DNA of 64,000 nt from CAYUQT01 sp964446835 (lineage in GTDB: Bacteria > Planctomycetota > Phycisphaerae > UBA1845 > JAFGLZ01). Positions 10,059-18,096 of the stretch are shown one piece after another. Position numbers and translations under genes: made by a program. Each line of letters opens with the position of its first letter. Within the stretch, counting starts at the first letter, position 1. The stretch covers positions 87,301 through 151,300 of the forward strand of contig CAYUQT010000018.1 in assembly GCA_964446835.1 (NCBI GenBank), read 5' to 3'. The notes under the pieces were generated by a model. It ran no database searches. It saw only the letters and a list, made by a program, of their open reading frames with translations, and had not been told where the DNA came from.

Positions 10059-10508
10059 ATGGTACCCGGAGGCCCAAACGAATACCTGAGGAACCAGATA
10101 CTGACCGCTTCGCCTGAGCAGCTTCAGATGATGCTGTACGACGGGGCGATTCGCTTCTCTCGCCAGGGGCGCGAGGCCATCGAGAGGAAGGATGTCGAGG
10201 GTTCGTACAACGCGCTCACACGTGCCCAGCGTATCGTCTTGGAGATGCTGAACGGGCTGAATCATGACGTCAACCCGGAGCTCTGTGCCCGGATGGCCGC
10301 TCTGTACACCTTCGTCTATCGACGACTCGTGGAGGCCGGCGTGCAGAAGGACATCAAGGCCGTCGACGATGCCTTGAGAATCCTCGAATACCAACGCGAA
10401 ACTTGGCGCATGCTGATGGAGAAGCTGTCGCAGCAGAGGGGACGCATGGTCCAGGCTGCTCCGAGCACGGCTTCGCCGCAGTACGAATCAGTCAACATCG
10501 AGGGTTGA
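10059..10508 (+). CDS. fliS: Flagellar export chaperone FliS
   Basis: FliS binds the C-terminus of flagellin in the cytoplasm and prevents premature polymerisation before export. The 149-residue product has the diagnostic start NEYLRNQILTASPEQLQMML, then YDGAIRF, a helical bundle, and ALRILEYQRETWRML near the end, matching the family in length and pattern. I chose the ATG at 10059 because GGAG lies six bases upstream and it leaves a normal FliS N-terminus; an in-frame GTG at 10038 would add seven residues but has poor ribosome-binding spacing. It follows fliD by 225 bases in the same direction. The C-terminal tail beyond residue 130 is Ala/Ser/Pro-rich and probably disordered. Confidence 0.92.
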   Translation: MVPGGPNEYLRNQILTASPEQLQMMLYDGAIRFSRQGREAIERKDVEGSYNALTRAQRIVLEMLNGLNHDVNPELCARMAALYTFVYRRLVEAGVQKDIKAVDDALRILEYQRETWRMLMEKLSQQRGRMVQAAPSTASPQYESVNIEG

Positions 10509-10683
10509 GCTTCCAGTCGTTCTCGGGGTCACAGATCGCCGGCTACCCACGTTCTGCGGAGGGGGTAGTGCTTCGGGAGCCCGCTGTTCCTCCAGTCGCG
10601 GCAGTTGACGGACGTACCAAAGGGTTCTTACAGTGATGTCCTTGAACATCATGGTTCTCGAACACGGTACAGGAGAGCCTTGC

Positions 10684-11970
10684 ATGAAGGGACCATCTTT
10701 GCTGGGACGAGCGAGCTCTGTTGTACTTCGCTTCGCGATGGATGAGGGAGTCCGGCCAGTGATGATCGCGTGCGTCTGGGCGCTTCTCGTGTTGTGTGTT
10801 GGGGCCGCCGAATCGCCTACGACAGCGCTGGGGCTGCCCACGTCTCTTCCGGCGGAGCAATCGCCCACCGTCGAAGGCAAGATCACCATGGCCGAAGCCG
10901 CGCTCAAGAACGGCGACTTCGCGCAAGCGGTGGCCGCTGCGACGGCAGCGATCCGCCAGGCATCTCTGGAGGGCAAGGATCGCACGGTCGTCGAGAACAT
11001 CGTGCGTTTTGTTCTTCGAGTTGCGGATCAGGCGAAGGATGCCGGGAGACTGGGCATTGCCAACCACTGCTACTCGCAGATCAAGTCGATGTACCCGCCA
11101 TCGGTGTTGTGGGAGCCGCAGTTTGGTTTGGCCGAGGTGGCCCGGCTGAGCAACCGTCCCTGGGAAGCGTACGAACTCTACGCGGACTACCTGAAGCTGC
11201 CGAATCGTCCAAGGGATCATCGGGGCGATTTGGGCATGGGGTTGACGTGTCTGATGAACAATCAGCACAATCAGGCCATTCATTTTCTTCGAACCGCCGT
11301 CCGGTTAGCTCCCAATAATCCGGAGGCTCACATGGGGTTGGCTCGGGCCTTGCACGGGGTCCACAAGAATCCGGAGGCACTTGCCGAAGCCCGTCGCGGG
11401 GTTCAGCTCGATGACGCTCTTCCACCCGAGAAACGAGTTCGCGAGTATCGGTTCTGGTTGGCAATAATCCTTAAGGATGCTCAGCAGCTCGACGAGGCAG
11501 CGGTCACTTCTCGGCAGCTCACCGATTCGATTCGTGCCGCAATCAAAGCCGATCCGACGAATATGGATTTGGTGGAGCAACTTCAGAAGGCCCTGACTCT
11601 GCGGTATCAGATCCTGGAGGCTCAGGCCAAGACGGATCAGGGAAGCAAGGACCCCAAGGTATTCCTCGAGCGTGCACAGGTTGTGGAAGAACAGGGTGTG
11701 ATCGCCCAGTTGAAGAACTATTACCGCGCACTGGATGAAGTCATTGCCGCCCTGCGGCTGCAGCCCGAGAATGTGGCGTCCCTTCTTCAGGCCGGACGGC
11801 TTTACCGCATGGTGGGTAACACAGATGAAGCCATCTCGGCCTATCAGCAGATTCTGAAGGTTTCTCCCGGACAGACAGAGGCGAAAGAGGCGCTGCGGGC
11901 GATGAATGCGCCACTGGCTCCGACTTCGGAGCCGACATCTCGGCCTCCCGTGGAGATCAAGCCTCAGTAG
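10684..11970 (+). CDS. Exported tetratricopeptide-repeat protein
   Basis: The 428-residue protein starts at an ATG eight bases after a perfect AGGAG (10671-10675); a longer frame from 10633 lacks such a site. A long basic n-region is followed by a hydrophobic segment (VMIACVWALLVLCVGAA, about 28-44) that should act as a signal peptide or anchor. The remainder is helical TPR repeats: clear units include PEAHMGLARALHGVHKNPEA in the middle and ASLLQAGRLYRMVGNTDEAI near the end. The C-terminus is Pro/Thr-rich. TPR proteins are scaffolds, so no enzymatic role is proposed. It ends 79 bases before the methyltransferase-glycosyltransferase gene and may be co-transcribed with it, which would fit a role in an envelope-glycan assembly complex (inference). 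Confidence 0.8.
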   Translation: MKGPSLLGRASSVVLRFAMDEGVRPVMIACVWALLVLCVGAAESPTTALGLPTSLPAEQSPTVEGKITMAEAALKNGDFAQAVAAATAAIRQASLEGKDRTVVENIVRFVLRVADQAKDAGRLGIANHCYSQIKSMYPPSVLWEPQFGLAEVARLSNRPWEAYELYADYLKLPNRPRDHRGDLGMGLTCLMNNQHNQAIHFLRTAVRLAPNNPEAHMGLARALHGVHKNPEALAEARRGVQLDDALPPEKRVREYRFWLAIILKDAQQLDEAAVTSRQLTDSIRAAIKADPTNMDLVEQLQKALTLRYQILEAQAKTDQGSKDPKVFLERAQVVEEQGVIAQLKNYYRALDEVIAALRLQPENVASLLQAGRLYRMVGNTDEAISAYQQILKVSPGQTEAKEALRAMNAPLAPTSEPTSRPPVEIKPQ

Positions 11971-12049
11971 ACTTCGTTGCGCCCTGGGCAGCGCTTGCGG
12001 GAGCGGTCCAGGGTTGGCCAACGCGGAAGTCTCCCGCGATTGGCACGCC

Positions 12050-13519
12050 ATGAGCACCAGAGCTGACATTCGACGCCTGTGCCGCCACGTCGATCCGACG
12101 GCGAATCTCGATGAGCGACGTCAGGTCTACGACGATTTGGCCTCCTTCATTCTCAGTTTTCGTCGTCGCAGCCGTTACTACCATGAAGAACTCCTTCGCT
12201 ATCACCGATTCTGGATCCCCGAAGGTGCCTCTGTTCTGGAGATCGGGTGTGGGATAGGAGACTTGCTGGCGGGGGTCAGGCCGGGGCGGGGTGTGGGGGT
12301 TGATCTGAGCCCGCGTATGATCGACCTGGCGCGATCCCGCCATCCGTCGATCGAGTTCCACGTAGGGGATGCCGATCACATTGAACTCACCGAGACCTTC
12401 GACTACGTGATCCTGTCGAACCTTGTTGGTCATCTGCCGGACGTGCAGAATGCTCTTGAGCAGCTCCATCATGTTTGTCGGCCGGACACGCGGATCATTG
12501 TGACCTTCTACAACCAGCTTTGGCAGCCGATCCTTCGAGCGGCTGATTATCTGGGGCTCCATACGCCCGAGCCATTGCCAAACTGGTTGGCACCCGTGGA
12601 TATCGAGAACCTGCTTGTGCTGACCGGTTTCGAGCCGATTCGCAGCGGGTTCAAGTGTCCCCTGCCGCTGGGCGTGCCGCTGCTGGCACCTCTACTGAAT
12701 CGCACGCTCTCGGTCCTTCCACTGCTGCGACTTCTGGGGTTGATTACCTACGTCATTGCCCGGCCTCGCCCCCACGGTCAGGCCAGTTCTCCCGAGCCAA
12801 GTGTCAGCGTGGTAATACCCTGCCGAAATGAACGAGGCAATATCGAGGATGCGGTCCGACGCACCCCCGACATGGGCTCGCACACAGAGATCATCTTCGT
12901 CGACGGCAATTCGACCGATGGCACTGCCCAGGAGATCGAGCGTATCATGCGCGAGGTCGGGCCGCACCGTGACATCCGTTTGATTCATCAGGGCGATGGT
13001 GTCGGCAAGGGGGATGCCGTTCGCAAGGGGTTTGCCGCTGCCAAGGGCGACATCCTGATGATTCTGGATGCCGACCTGACAGTGCCGCCGGAGGATCTGC
13101 CCAAGTTCTACCGAGCTCTGTTGACTGGGCGTGGAGAGTTCATCAACGGAACGCGCCTGGTGTATCCCATGGAACAGGAAGCCATGCGGTTTCTGAATTA
13201 CCTGGGTAACCGGTTCTTCAGCATGGCGTTCACGTGGCTTACTGAACAGCGATTCCGCGACACGTTGTGCGGCACGAAGGTTCTCAGTCGGCGCAACTAC
13301 GGGTTGATCGCTGCCGGACGCAAGCACTTTGGCGACTTCGATCCGTTTGGTGACTTCGATCTGCTGTTCGGGGCTGCCAAGCTGAACCTCAAGATCATCG
13401 AGGTTCCCATCCGCTATCGCGAGCGCACTTACGGCAGCACCAACATCCGTCGTTTCCGTCATGGTCTGCTGCTGTTTCGAATGCTGCCGATTGCCTTTCG
13501 AAAGCTCAAATGGGTGTAG
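12050..13519 (+). CDS. Fused SAM-dependent methyltransferase and GT2 glycosyltransferase
   Basis: The 489-residue product joins two enzymes. Residues about 40-235 form a class I methyltransferase with the SAM-binding motif VLEIGCGIGDLL (61-72), then GVDLSPRMIDLAR and DYVILSNLVGHL. Residues about 250-485 form a GT-A glycosyltransferase of family 2 with SVVIPCRNE (about 252), the metal-binding DAD (about 340) and IPVRYRERTYGSTNIRRF-like text near the end, closest to dolichyl/polyprenyl-phosphate-mannose-synthase-like enzymes. A soluble DPM-like enzyme would load a sugar onto a lipid carrier; the attached methyltransferase may modify the glycan or lipid (inference). The ATG at 12050 was chosen because the upstream frame extension overlaps the TPR gene and is Arg/Ser-rich; the ribosome-binding site is weak. 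Confidence 0.85.
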   Translation: MSTRADIRRLCRHVDPTANLDERRQVYDDLASFILSFRRRSRYYHEELLRYHRFWIPEGASVLEIGCGIGDLLAGVRPGRGVGVDLSPRMIDLARSRHPSIEFHVGDADHIELTETFDYVILSNLVGHLPDVQNALEQLHHVCRPDTRIIVTFYNQLWQPILRAADYLGLHTPEPLPNWLAPVDIENLLVLTGFEPIRSGFKCPLPLGVPLLAPLLNRTLSVLPLLRLLGLITYVIARPRPHGQASSPEPSVSVVIPCRNERGNIEDAVRRTPDMGSHTEIIFVDGNSTDGTAQEIERIMREVGPHRDIRLIHQGDGVGKGDAVRKGFAAAKGDILMILDADLTVPPEDLPKFYRALLTGRGEFINGTRLVYPMEQEAMRFLNYLGNRFFSMAFTWLTEQRFRDTLCGTKVLSRRNYGLIAAGRKHFGDFDPFGDFDLLFGAAKLNLKIIEVPIRYRERTYGSTNIRRFRHGLLLFRMLPIAFRKLKWV

Positions 13520-13666
13520 GGCACTTCGGTATCTGGATTCTTCGTTCGACGGCAGGCAGAACGAACATGAGAACTTTCCATTCCCCCGCGTCTTGATCCT
13601 TGCATCAGGCGAATGTTTGCGACACTCTTTAAGGACGTGTATACGCGAATGATTCGGAGGTTTGCC

Positions 13667-14539
13667 ATGCTGTCGTGTCGTTCGATGCCGGCGGGGTTGA
13701 CGGTGGTTGTTGGGTGGGTTCTCCTGTTGTCGGCGGGATGTCAGAGGACAGAGACCGCCACCTCAAGACCTTCACAACTCCAGAGGATGTCCACGAAAGT
13801 CGGCAGCGAGATGGTGCTGATCCCAGCCGGTACATTTCAGATGGGAAGTCGAAATGGGCAGGAAGATGAGTCTCCCGTCCATGAGGTCCGTCTGGATGCA
13901 TTCTGGATGGATCGGACGGAAATCACCCAACAGCAGTACGGCAAGCTGGTCAAGGAGAATCCTTCACACTTCAAGGGACAGAACCGCCCGATGGAGATGG
14001 TCAGTTGGCCGGATGCGGCGATCTTCTGCAACAAACGTTCGAAGGACGATGGGCTGGAACCCTGCTACGATGAGGCAACGGCCCAATGCAACTTCGCGGC
14101 CAATGGGTATCGACTGCCCACCGAGGCTGAGTGGGAGTATGCCTGCCGTGCTGGGGGCAACGGCGACTATTCTTTCGGGGAGGATGCTCGTCTGTTGAAA
14201 GACTACGCCTGGTTTGTCGACAATGCTTCGAAGCAGACGCAACCCGTCGCACAGAAGAAGTCCAACGCGTGGGGGCTCTTCGACATGTGCGGCAATGTGG
14301 CCGAATGGTGCAATGACATTTACGGGAAGACTTACTACAAGGCCGGTCTAGCCTCAAAGGACAACCCCCGTGGGCCGCAGGAGGGAGAGAAATACGTCCT
14401 GCGAGGCGGTGCCTGGAATTCCAGCGCCAAGGCCTGCCGATCGGCATATCGGGTGGGGGAAGACCCTGGTTTTCAGGATGCTTGCTTCGCCCGCGATGCG
14501 ATCGGTTTTCGCTGCGTTCGAAAGGTCGTCCGGCAATAG
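13667..14539 (+). CDS. Lipoprotein with formylglycine-generating-enzyme-like (SUMF1) fold
   Basis: The start ATG at 13667 lies six bases after GGAGG and gives a short lipoprotein signal (GWVLLLSAGC, lipid-modified Cys at residue 25). The mature part has FGE-sulfatase family landmarks in order: MVLIPAGTFQMGS, DESPVHEVRLDAFWMDRTEIT, YRLPTEAEWEYACRAG, WGLFDMCGNVAEWCND, LRGGAWNSS and IGFRCVR. The active-site cysteine pair of true FGE (the C-x4-C near the RGGS motif) is not present as such, so it probably does not make formylglycine in sulfatases. Many planctomycete relatives of this fold are cell-surface proteins of unknown function. It stands alone between the glycosyltransferase gene and the convergent diguanylate cyclase gene. 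Confidence 0.8.
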   Translation: MLSCRSMPAGLTVVVGWVLLLSAGCQRTETATSRPSQLQRMSTKVGSEMVLIPAGTFQMGSRNGQEDESPVHEVRLDAFWMDRTEITQQQYGKLVKENPSHFKGQNRPMEMVSWPDAAIFCNKRSKDDGLEPCYDEATAQCNFAANGYRLPTEAEWEYACRAGGNGDYSFGEDARLLKDYAWFVDNASKQTQPVAQKKSNAWGLFDMCGNVAEWCNDIYGKTYYKAGLASKDNPRGPQEGEKYVLRGGAWNSSAKACRSAYRVGEDPGFQDACFARDAIGFRCVRKVVRQ

Positions 14540-14666
14540 GGTTTCACCGTTCTTGTTTCCCGCCGGGCCAATGGCTCCCCTCCAAGTTTCTGATGATGCG
14601 TGGCCGGTTCGAGAAAGGCCGCCAGCCGTGGTTGCGCGGTTCGTCAAACCCATCGTTGGAGAACGG

Positions 14667-16016
14667 TTATCCCGTTACGGCGGCCATGTGTTCGGCAAAG
14701 GCGATATGTTCACCGGTGTCGCGTCCCGTCTTGGCCTGATAGAGGGCCTCATCGGCTGCGCGAAGCAGCTCGCCGCCGTTGTGCGAGCGTGTTGTCTGGA
14801 GGCTCGCAATACCGGCGCTCAAGGACGGGGCGGGTTTGACGGGCGGAAGCGTCTTGACGTGTTGACTGAACAGGGCCATCAGGCGACGCACGATCTCCCG
14901 GGCCTGTGCCGGGATGGTATCGGGCAGGACGAGGAGAAACTCGTCACCGCCGATCCGCAAGGCCAGGTCATGCTCACGCAGCGACTTGCCCATCAACTCG
15001 CCGGCGAATCTGAGCAGTTCGTCTCCGGCAGGGTGTCCCAACGTGTCGTTGAATGTCTTGAAATGGTCCATGTCGAACATGACCATCGTCAGGTCCGGCC
15101 CCTGTCTCACATAGGAGGCGACGATTTTGTCCAGATGCTGATCGAGGACGCGGCGGTTCTTCAGGCCTGTCAGGGGGTCGACCTCCGCCTCGTGGAGGGC
15201 CTTGCGGAGCTGAGTCAGGTACTCTCGAGTCTTGTTGCTGACGCGTTGATCGAGGGTCTGTTCAAGGGTTCTGGCCCTGCTGCGGTGTTTGTCGATTTCG
15301 GCGAGCATCGTGTCAAAGGCATTCGTGATGGAACTGAACGGGTCTTCGTGGGCAAGCAGGTTCAGACTGCCGATGGGTGTGCTGTGCTCCGCCAGGTCAC
15401 GGAAGGGCTTTATGACCTGCTCTGCGATCCAGTACCCTCCGATGCACCACAGAGCTATTGCGATTCCGGCCAAGGGCAGGTACAGGTTCCACCATTCGGG
15501 TGCCGCTTCGCTTTCCAGTGGGTGTCGAGTCGTGACTACGGTCAGATGCCCCACCGGCATTGCGGGGGTTCCGAAACGGATGGGGACGGAGGCTGCCCAG
15601 GCATCCGGATTGCCGGGGTCACGCAGTCGACGAGCCTTAGGTGTGGGGGCCTTACCGAGGTCCTGTTCGATTTGGCCAACCTTCTTGGCCCAGTATGGGT
15701 TTCTCGCCTCGACGGCTCGGAGTCGGTCCTTCAGATCGTACACGGTGACGAGGTGAATGTCTGGGTTTGACCGCAATGTGCGAGCCCATTCACGCAGGGG
15801 CTCGTCACTCTGTCCGGCCAGCAGGGGGCCCAGTTGAGGAGCCACCCATTCAACTGCCGCGATTGTTCGGTTCTTCTCGGCTTTCGCGGCTTCTGAGAGG
15901 CGCTGCCACTCGTACAAGAGGCATCCGCTGAGCAGAGAGGCCCCTACGAGTATACCGGAAGTCTTCCAGGCCGCCCGGCCAATGCTTCCACCGATACGAT
16001 GCTGGGTAGAGTCCAT
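14667..16016 (-). CDS. Membrane-bound diguanylate cyclase (GGDEF)
   Basis: The 449-residue protein makes cyclic di-GMP from two GTP. It has a transmembrane segment at about 15-35, a periplasmic sensor region (about 36-175), a second transmembrane segment (about 178-198), a HAMP-like/coiled linker (about 200-275) and a GGDEF domain (about 278-445). The catalytic signature GGDEF is intact at 356-360, the substrate-binding segment FDMDHFKTFND is present, and an inhibitory RxxD site (Arg347-Asp350) lies exactly five residues before GGDEF, so product feedback inhibition is expected. The periplasmic domain is of no family I recognise. The gene is convergent with the FGE-like lipoprotein gene and monocistronic by spacing. 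A role in the motile-to-sessile switch is plausible, since flagellar genes lie nearby, but that is inference. Confidence 0.92.
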   Translation of the reverse strand: MDSTQHRIGGSIGRAAWKTSGILVGASLLSGCLLYEWQRLSEAAKAEKNRTIAAVEWVAPQLGPLLAGQSDEPLREWARTLRSNPDIHLVTVYDLKDRLRAVEARNPYWAKKVGQIEQDLGKAPTPKARRLRDPGNPDAWAASVPIRFGTPAMPVGHLTVVTTRHPLESEAAPEWWNLYLPLAGIAIALWCIGGYWIAEQVIKPFRDLAEHSTPIGSLNLLAHEDPFSSITNAFDTMLAEIDKHRSRARTLEQTLDQRVSNKTREYLTQLRKALHEAEVDPLTGLKNRRVLDQHLDKIVASYVRQGPDLTMVMFDMDHFKTFNDTLGHPAGDELLRFAGELMGKSLREHDLALRIGGDEFLLVLPDTIPAQAREIVRRLMALFSQHVKTLPPVKPAPSLSAGIASLQTTRSHNGGELLRAADEALYQAKTGRDTGEHIAFAEHMAAVTG

Positions 16017-16198
16017 CAGGCGATCCTGCTGGGTCCGAGAATCTTGTCCGACGGTCTCGGCGTAGTGACCTCAGATCCTAGTCTATATCGGCAGACTCGC
16101 TTCGGAGCAGGGGTTAGCGTGGAGGATTCTGTGGTGGGTCGGTGCTGCCTGCAGAATACCAGCCATTCAGAGTAGAGAGGGGGCCGATAAACGACTAT

Positions 16199-16233
16199 CG
16201 CCACGCCAAGGAGACATTCTTCTCGGCGTGGCG
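16199..16233 (-). terminator. Stem-loop downstream of metK
   Basis: CGCCACGCC and GGCGTGGCG form a perfect nine-base-pair stem 32 bases past the metK stop codon. On the minus strand it is followed by a moderately T-rich stretch (GTTTATC) rather than a clean T-run, so the terminator call is tentative. Confidence 0.45.
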
Positions 16234-16264
16234 ATTCGTATGTCGGCTTGCTTGCCGTCGACCT

Positions 16265-17500
16265 TTACAGTTTCGCTGCCGCTTTGCGAAGCGAGGCCGC
16301 CTTGTCGGTGAGTTCCCATGTGAAGCCCGGGCCCGTCCGGCCAAAGTGCCCGTTGCGGGCCGTTTCCTTATAGATCGGCCGCTTGAGCTTCAGATGCTTG
16401 ATGATCGCTGACGGAGTGAGGGGGAAGAGTTCCTTCACCAACTGAGCGATCTTCTCCTCCCGGATCTTGGCGGTACCTTCCGTCTCGACATGGACACTCA
16501 GCGGTTGGGCCACACCAATCGCGTAGCTGAGTTGAATCTCGCACACATCGGCCAATCCGGCTGCCACCACGTTCTTGGCCACATAACGCGACATGTAGGC
16601 TGCCGAACGATCGACCTTCGACGGGTCCTTGCCGCTGAATGCGCCACCGCCGTGGCAACCGCGACCACCATAGCTGTCGACGATAATCTTGCGTCCTGTG
16701 AGGCCGGTATCGCCATACGGGCCGCCAATCACGAAACGCCCGGTGGGGTTGATGTGGAAGATGATGTCATCGTGCCACATCTTGGGGCATTCGGCTTGGA
16801 TCACCGGCTTGATGACCTTGCGTATGATCTCGGTCCGCGCTTTCTGGTTCATGTTGCCGTTGCGGTCGAGGATGGTCTTCAGTTCGAGGTGCTGCGTCGA
16901 GATGACGACGGTATGAATACGGTAGGGTTGTCCGTTCTTGTATTCGATCGTGACTTGGCTCTTGCCGTCGGGGCGGAGCCACTTGATTATCCCCTTCTGC
17001 CGGGTCACGGCCAGACGCTCGACCAGGCGGTGAGCCAGGTGGATCGGCATCGGCATCAGCGCCTTTGTCTCACGGCAAGCAAAGCCGAACATCATGCCTT
17101 GGTCACCGGCGCCCTGTTCCTTCTTCATTCCGGGCGTGACTCCCTGGCTGATGTCTGCAGATTGGGCGTGGATTGCTCGGACTACGCCGCAGCTCTGGTA
17201 GTCAAACCTCGCTTCGGGATCGGTGTAGCCGATTTCCTTGATCACGGCGCGTGCGGTATCCTCGGCTTTGTCGAGCCGCGTGACTGCCTTCTCGTTATGG
17301 ACGGTGATTTCCCCGGCCATCATGACCAACCCAGTGGTGACCAGCGTCTCCAGTGCGACGCGTGCGTCCGGGTCTACCTCGAGCAGACTGTCGAGTACGG
17401 CATCGGAAATCTGGTCCGCCACCTTGTCCGGGTGACCCATGGTCACGGATTCCGAAGTGAAGAGATGGCTCTGTCTGTGGTTTGAATTACCAGCGATCAA
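16265..17500 (-). CDS. metK: S-adenosylmethionine synthetase
   Basis: MetK condenses ATP and methionine to S-adenosylmethionine in the cytoplasm. The 411-residue protein shows the family signatures: LFTSESVTMGHPDKVADQIS near the N-terminus with the catalytic His and Asp, the loop GAGDQGMMFGFA, and the phosphate-binding GGPYGDTGLTGRKI followed by DSYGG and HGGGAFSGKDPSKVDRSAAY. Length is slightly above the usual 380-400. It is the last gene of a leftward group (aminotransferase, unknown 141-residue protein, metK) with only 55 bases to the preceding stop. No SAM riboswitch is visible in that short gap. Confidence 0.98.
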   Translation of the reverse strand: MIAGNSNHRQSHLFTSESVTMGHPDKVADQISDAVLDSLLEVDPDARVALETLVTTGLVMMAGEITVHNEKAVTRLDKAEDTARAVIKEIGYTDPEARFDYQSCGVVRAIHAQSADISQGVTPGMKKEQGAGDQGMMFGFACRETKALMPMPIHLAHRLVERLAVTRQKGIIKWLRPDGKSQVTIEYKNGQPYRIHTVVISTQHLELKTILDRNGNMNQKARTEIIRKVIKPVIQAECPKMWHDDIIFHINPTGRFVIGGPYGDTGLTGRKIIVDSYGGRGCHGGGAFSGKDPSKVDRSAAYMSRYVAKNVVAAGLADVCEIQLSYAIGVAQPLSVHVETEGTAKIREEKIAQLVKELFPLTPSAIIKHLKLKRPIYKETARNGHFGRTGPGFTWELTDKAASLRKAAAKL

Positions 17501-17555
17501 GACTAGCTCCTTCAGGAAAACGGGGCTCGGTCGCGAACCCCTTTCTGGCTCACCT

Positions 17556-17981
17556 TCAAATCGTGATCAACCCACGAAGGAACTGTTGAAGATACCCCTT
17601 TTGAAGAAAAGTATCAACGGCTTCGACTGTCATTTCGTGGTCCATGCCCCATACGGCACATCGGCGGGCGTCACCGCCCAGGTCCATCTGGATGAGCAGT
17701 ACGTTCTCGACGGCCAATAGGGTGGGCAGGCGCTCGTAGAAGAAGGAAGATAGTGCATTGACGCCCGGTCCGCCCACGCTGATGGTCGGTTGTCCGGAGA
17801 AGACGTCATTGTTGAGATACCATATGTCGGATATGACCGTGCACTGCCAGGGTTCGGCCTCCCGCAGATTCTCGTCAATCGCGGCCTTTACTTGATACGC
17901 CAGCGGACGGTCCATCGCTTCGGCACGCAGTGACGCGCCTGTTACGACGAGGATCATATTCTCTGCGGATTCTTCCGCCAT
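17556..17981 (-). CDS. Conserved-looking small protein of unknown function
   Basis: The frame could begin further upstream, but the ATG at 17981 has GAAGGA about six bases before it and leaves a compact 141-residue soluble protein; the extra upstream residues are Arg/Pro-rich and look non-coding. The sequence alternates hydrophobic beta strands and helices (MILVVTGAS, WQCTVISDIWYLNN, TISVGGPGVNALSSFF, NVLLIQMDLGGDARRCAVWGMD), suggesting a small alpha/beta fold. GGPGVNAL could be a nucleotide- or cofactor-binding turn, but I recognise no family. It lies between a GSAM-like aminotransferase gene and metK in one direction, so a link to amino-acid or SAM metabolism is possible but unproven. Confidence 0.65.
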   Translation of the reverse strand: MAEESAENMILVVTGASLRAEAMDRPLAYQVKAAIDENLREAEPWQCTVISDIWYLNNDVFSGQPTISVGGPGVNALSSFFYERLPTLLAVENVLLIQMDLGGDARRCAVWGMDHEMTVEAVDTFLQKGYLQQFLRGLITI

Positions 17982-18096
17982 CGTGATCCTTCGCTCCAAG
18001 GGGAGAGGCCGGTCAGGCCCGCTCATGCTCACCGGGTGTCCAAGCCGGCGTCCATGCACCGAATTCCTAAGGGGCCAGCGGTTTGGCGGAAGTCCC

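Noticed and set aside
13667..14539. True formylglycine-generating enzyme for sulfatases
   Set aside because: The fold is right but the catalytic Cys pair near the RGG motif is missing and no sulfatase gene is in the window.
14370..15770. 466-residue rightward frame
   Set aside because: It lies on the opposite strand of the clear GGDEF gene and overlaps the FGE-like gene; composition is that of a shadow.
16490..17485. 331-residue rightward frame opposite metK
   Set aside because: metK on the other strand has all family motifs; this frame has none.
17501..17555. SAM riboswitch before metK
   Set aside because: The gap is only 55 bases and metK is internal to a leftward gene group, leaving no room for the aptamer.
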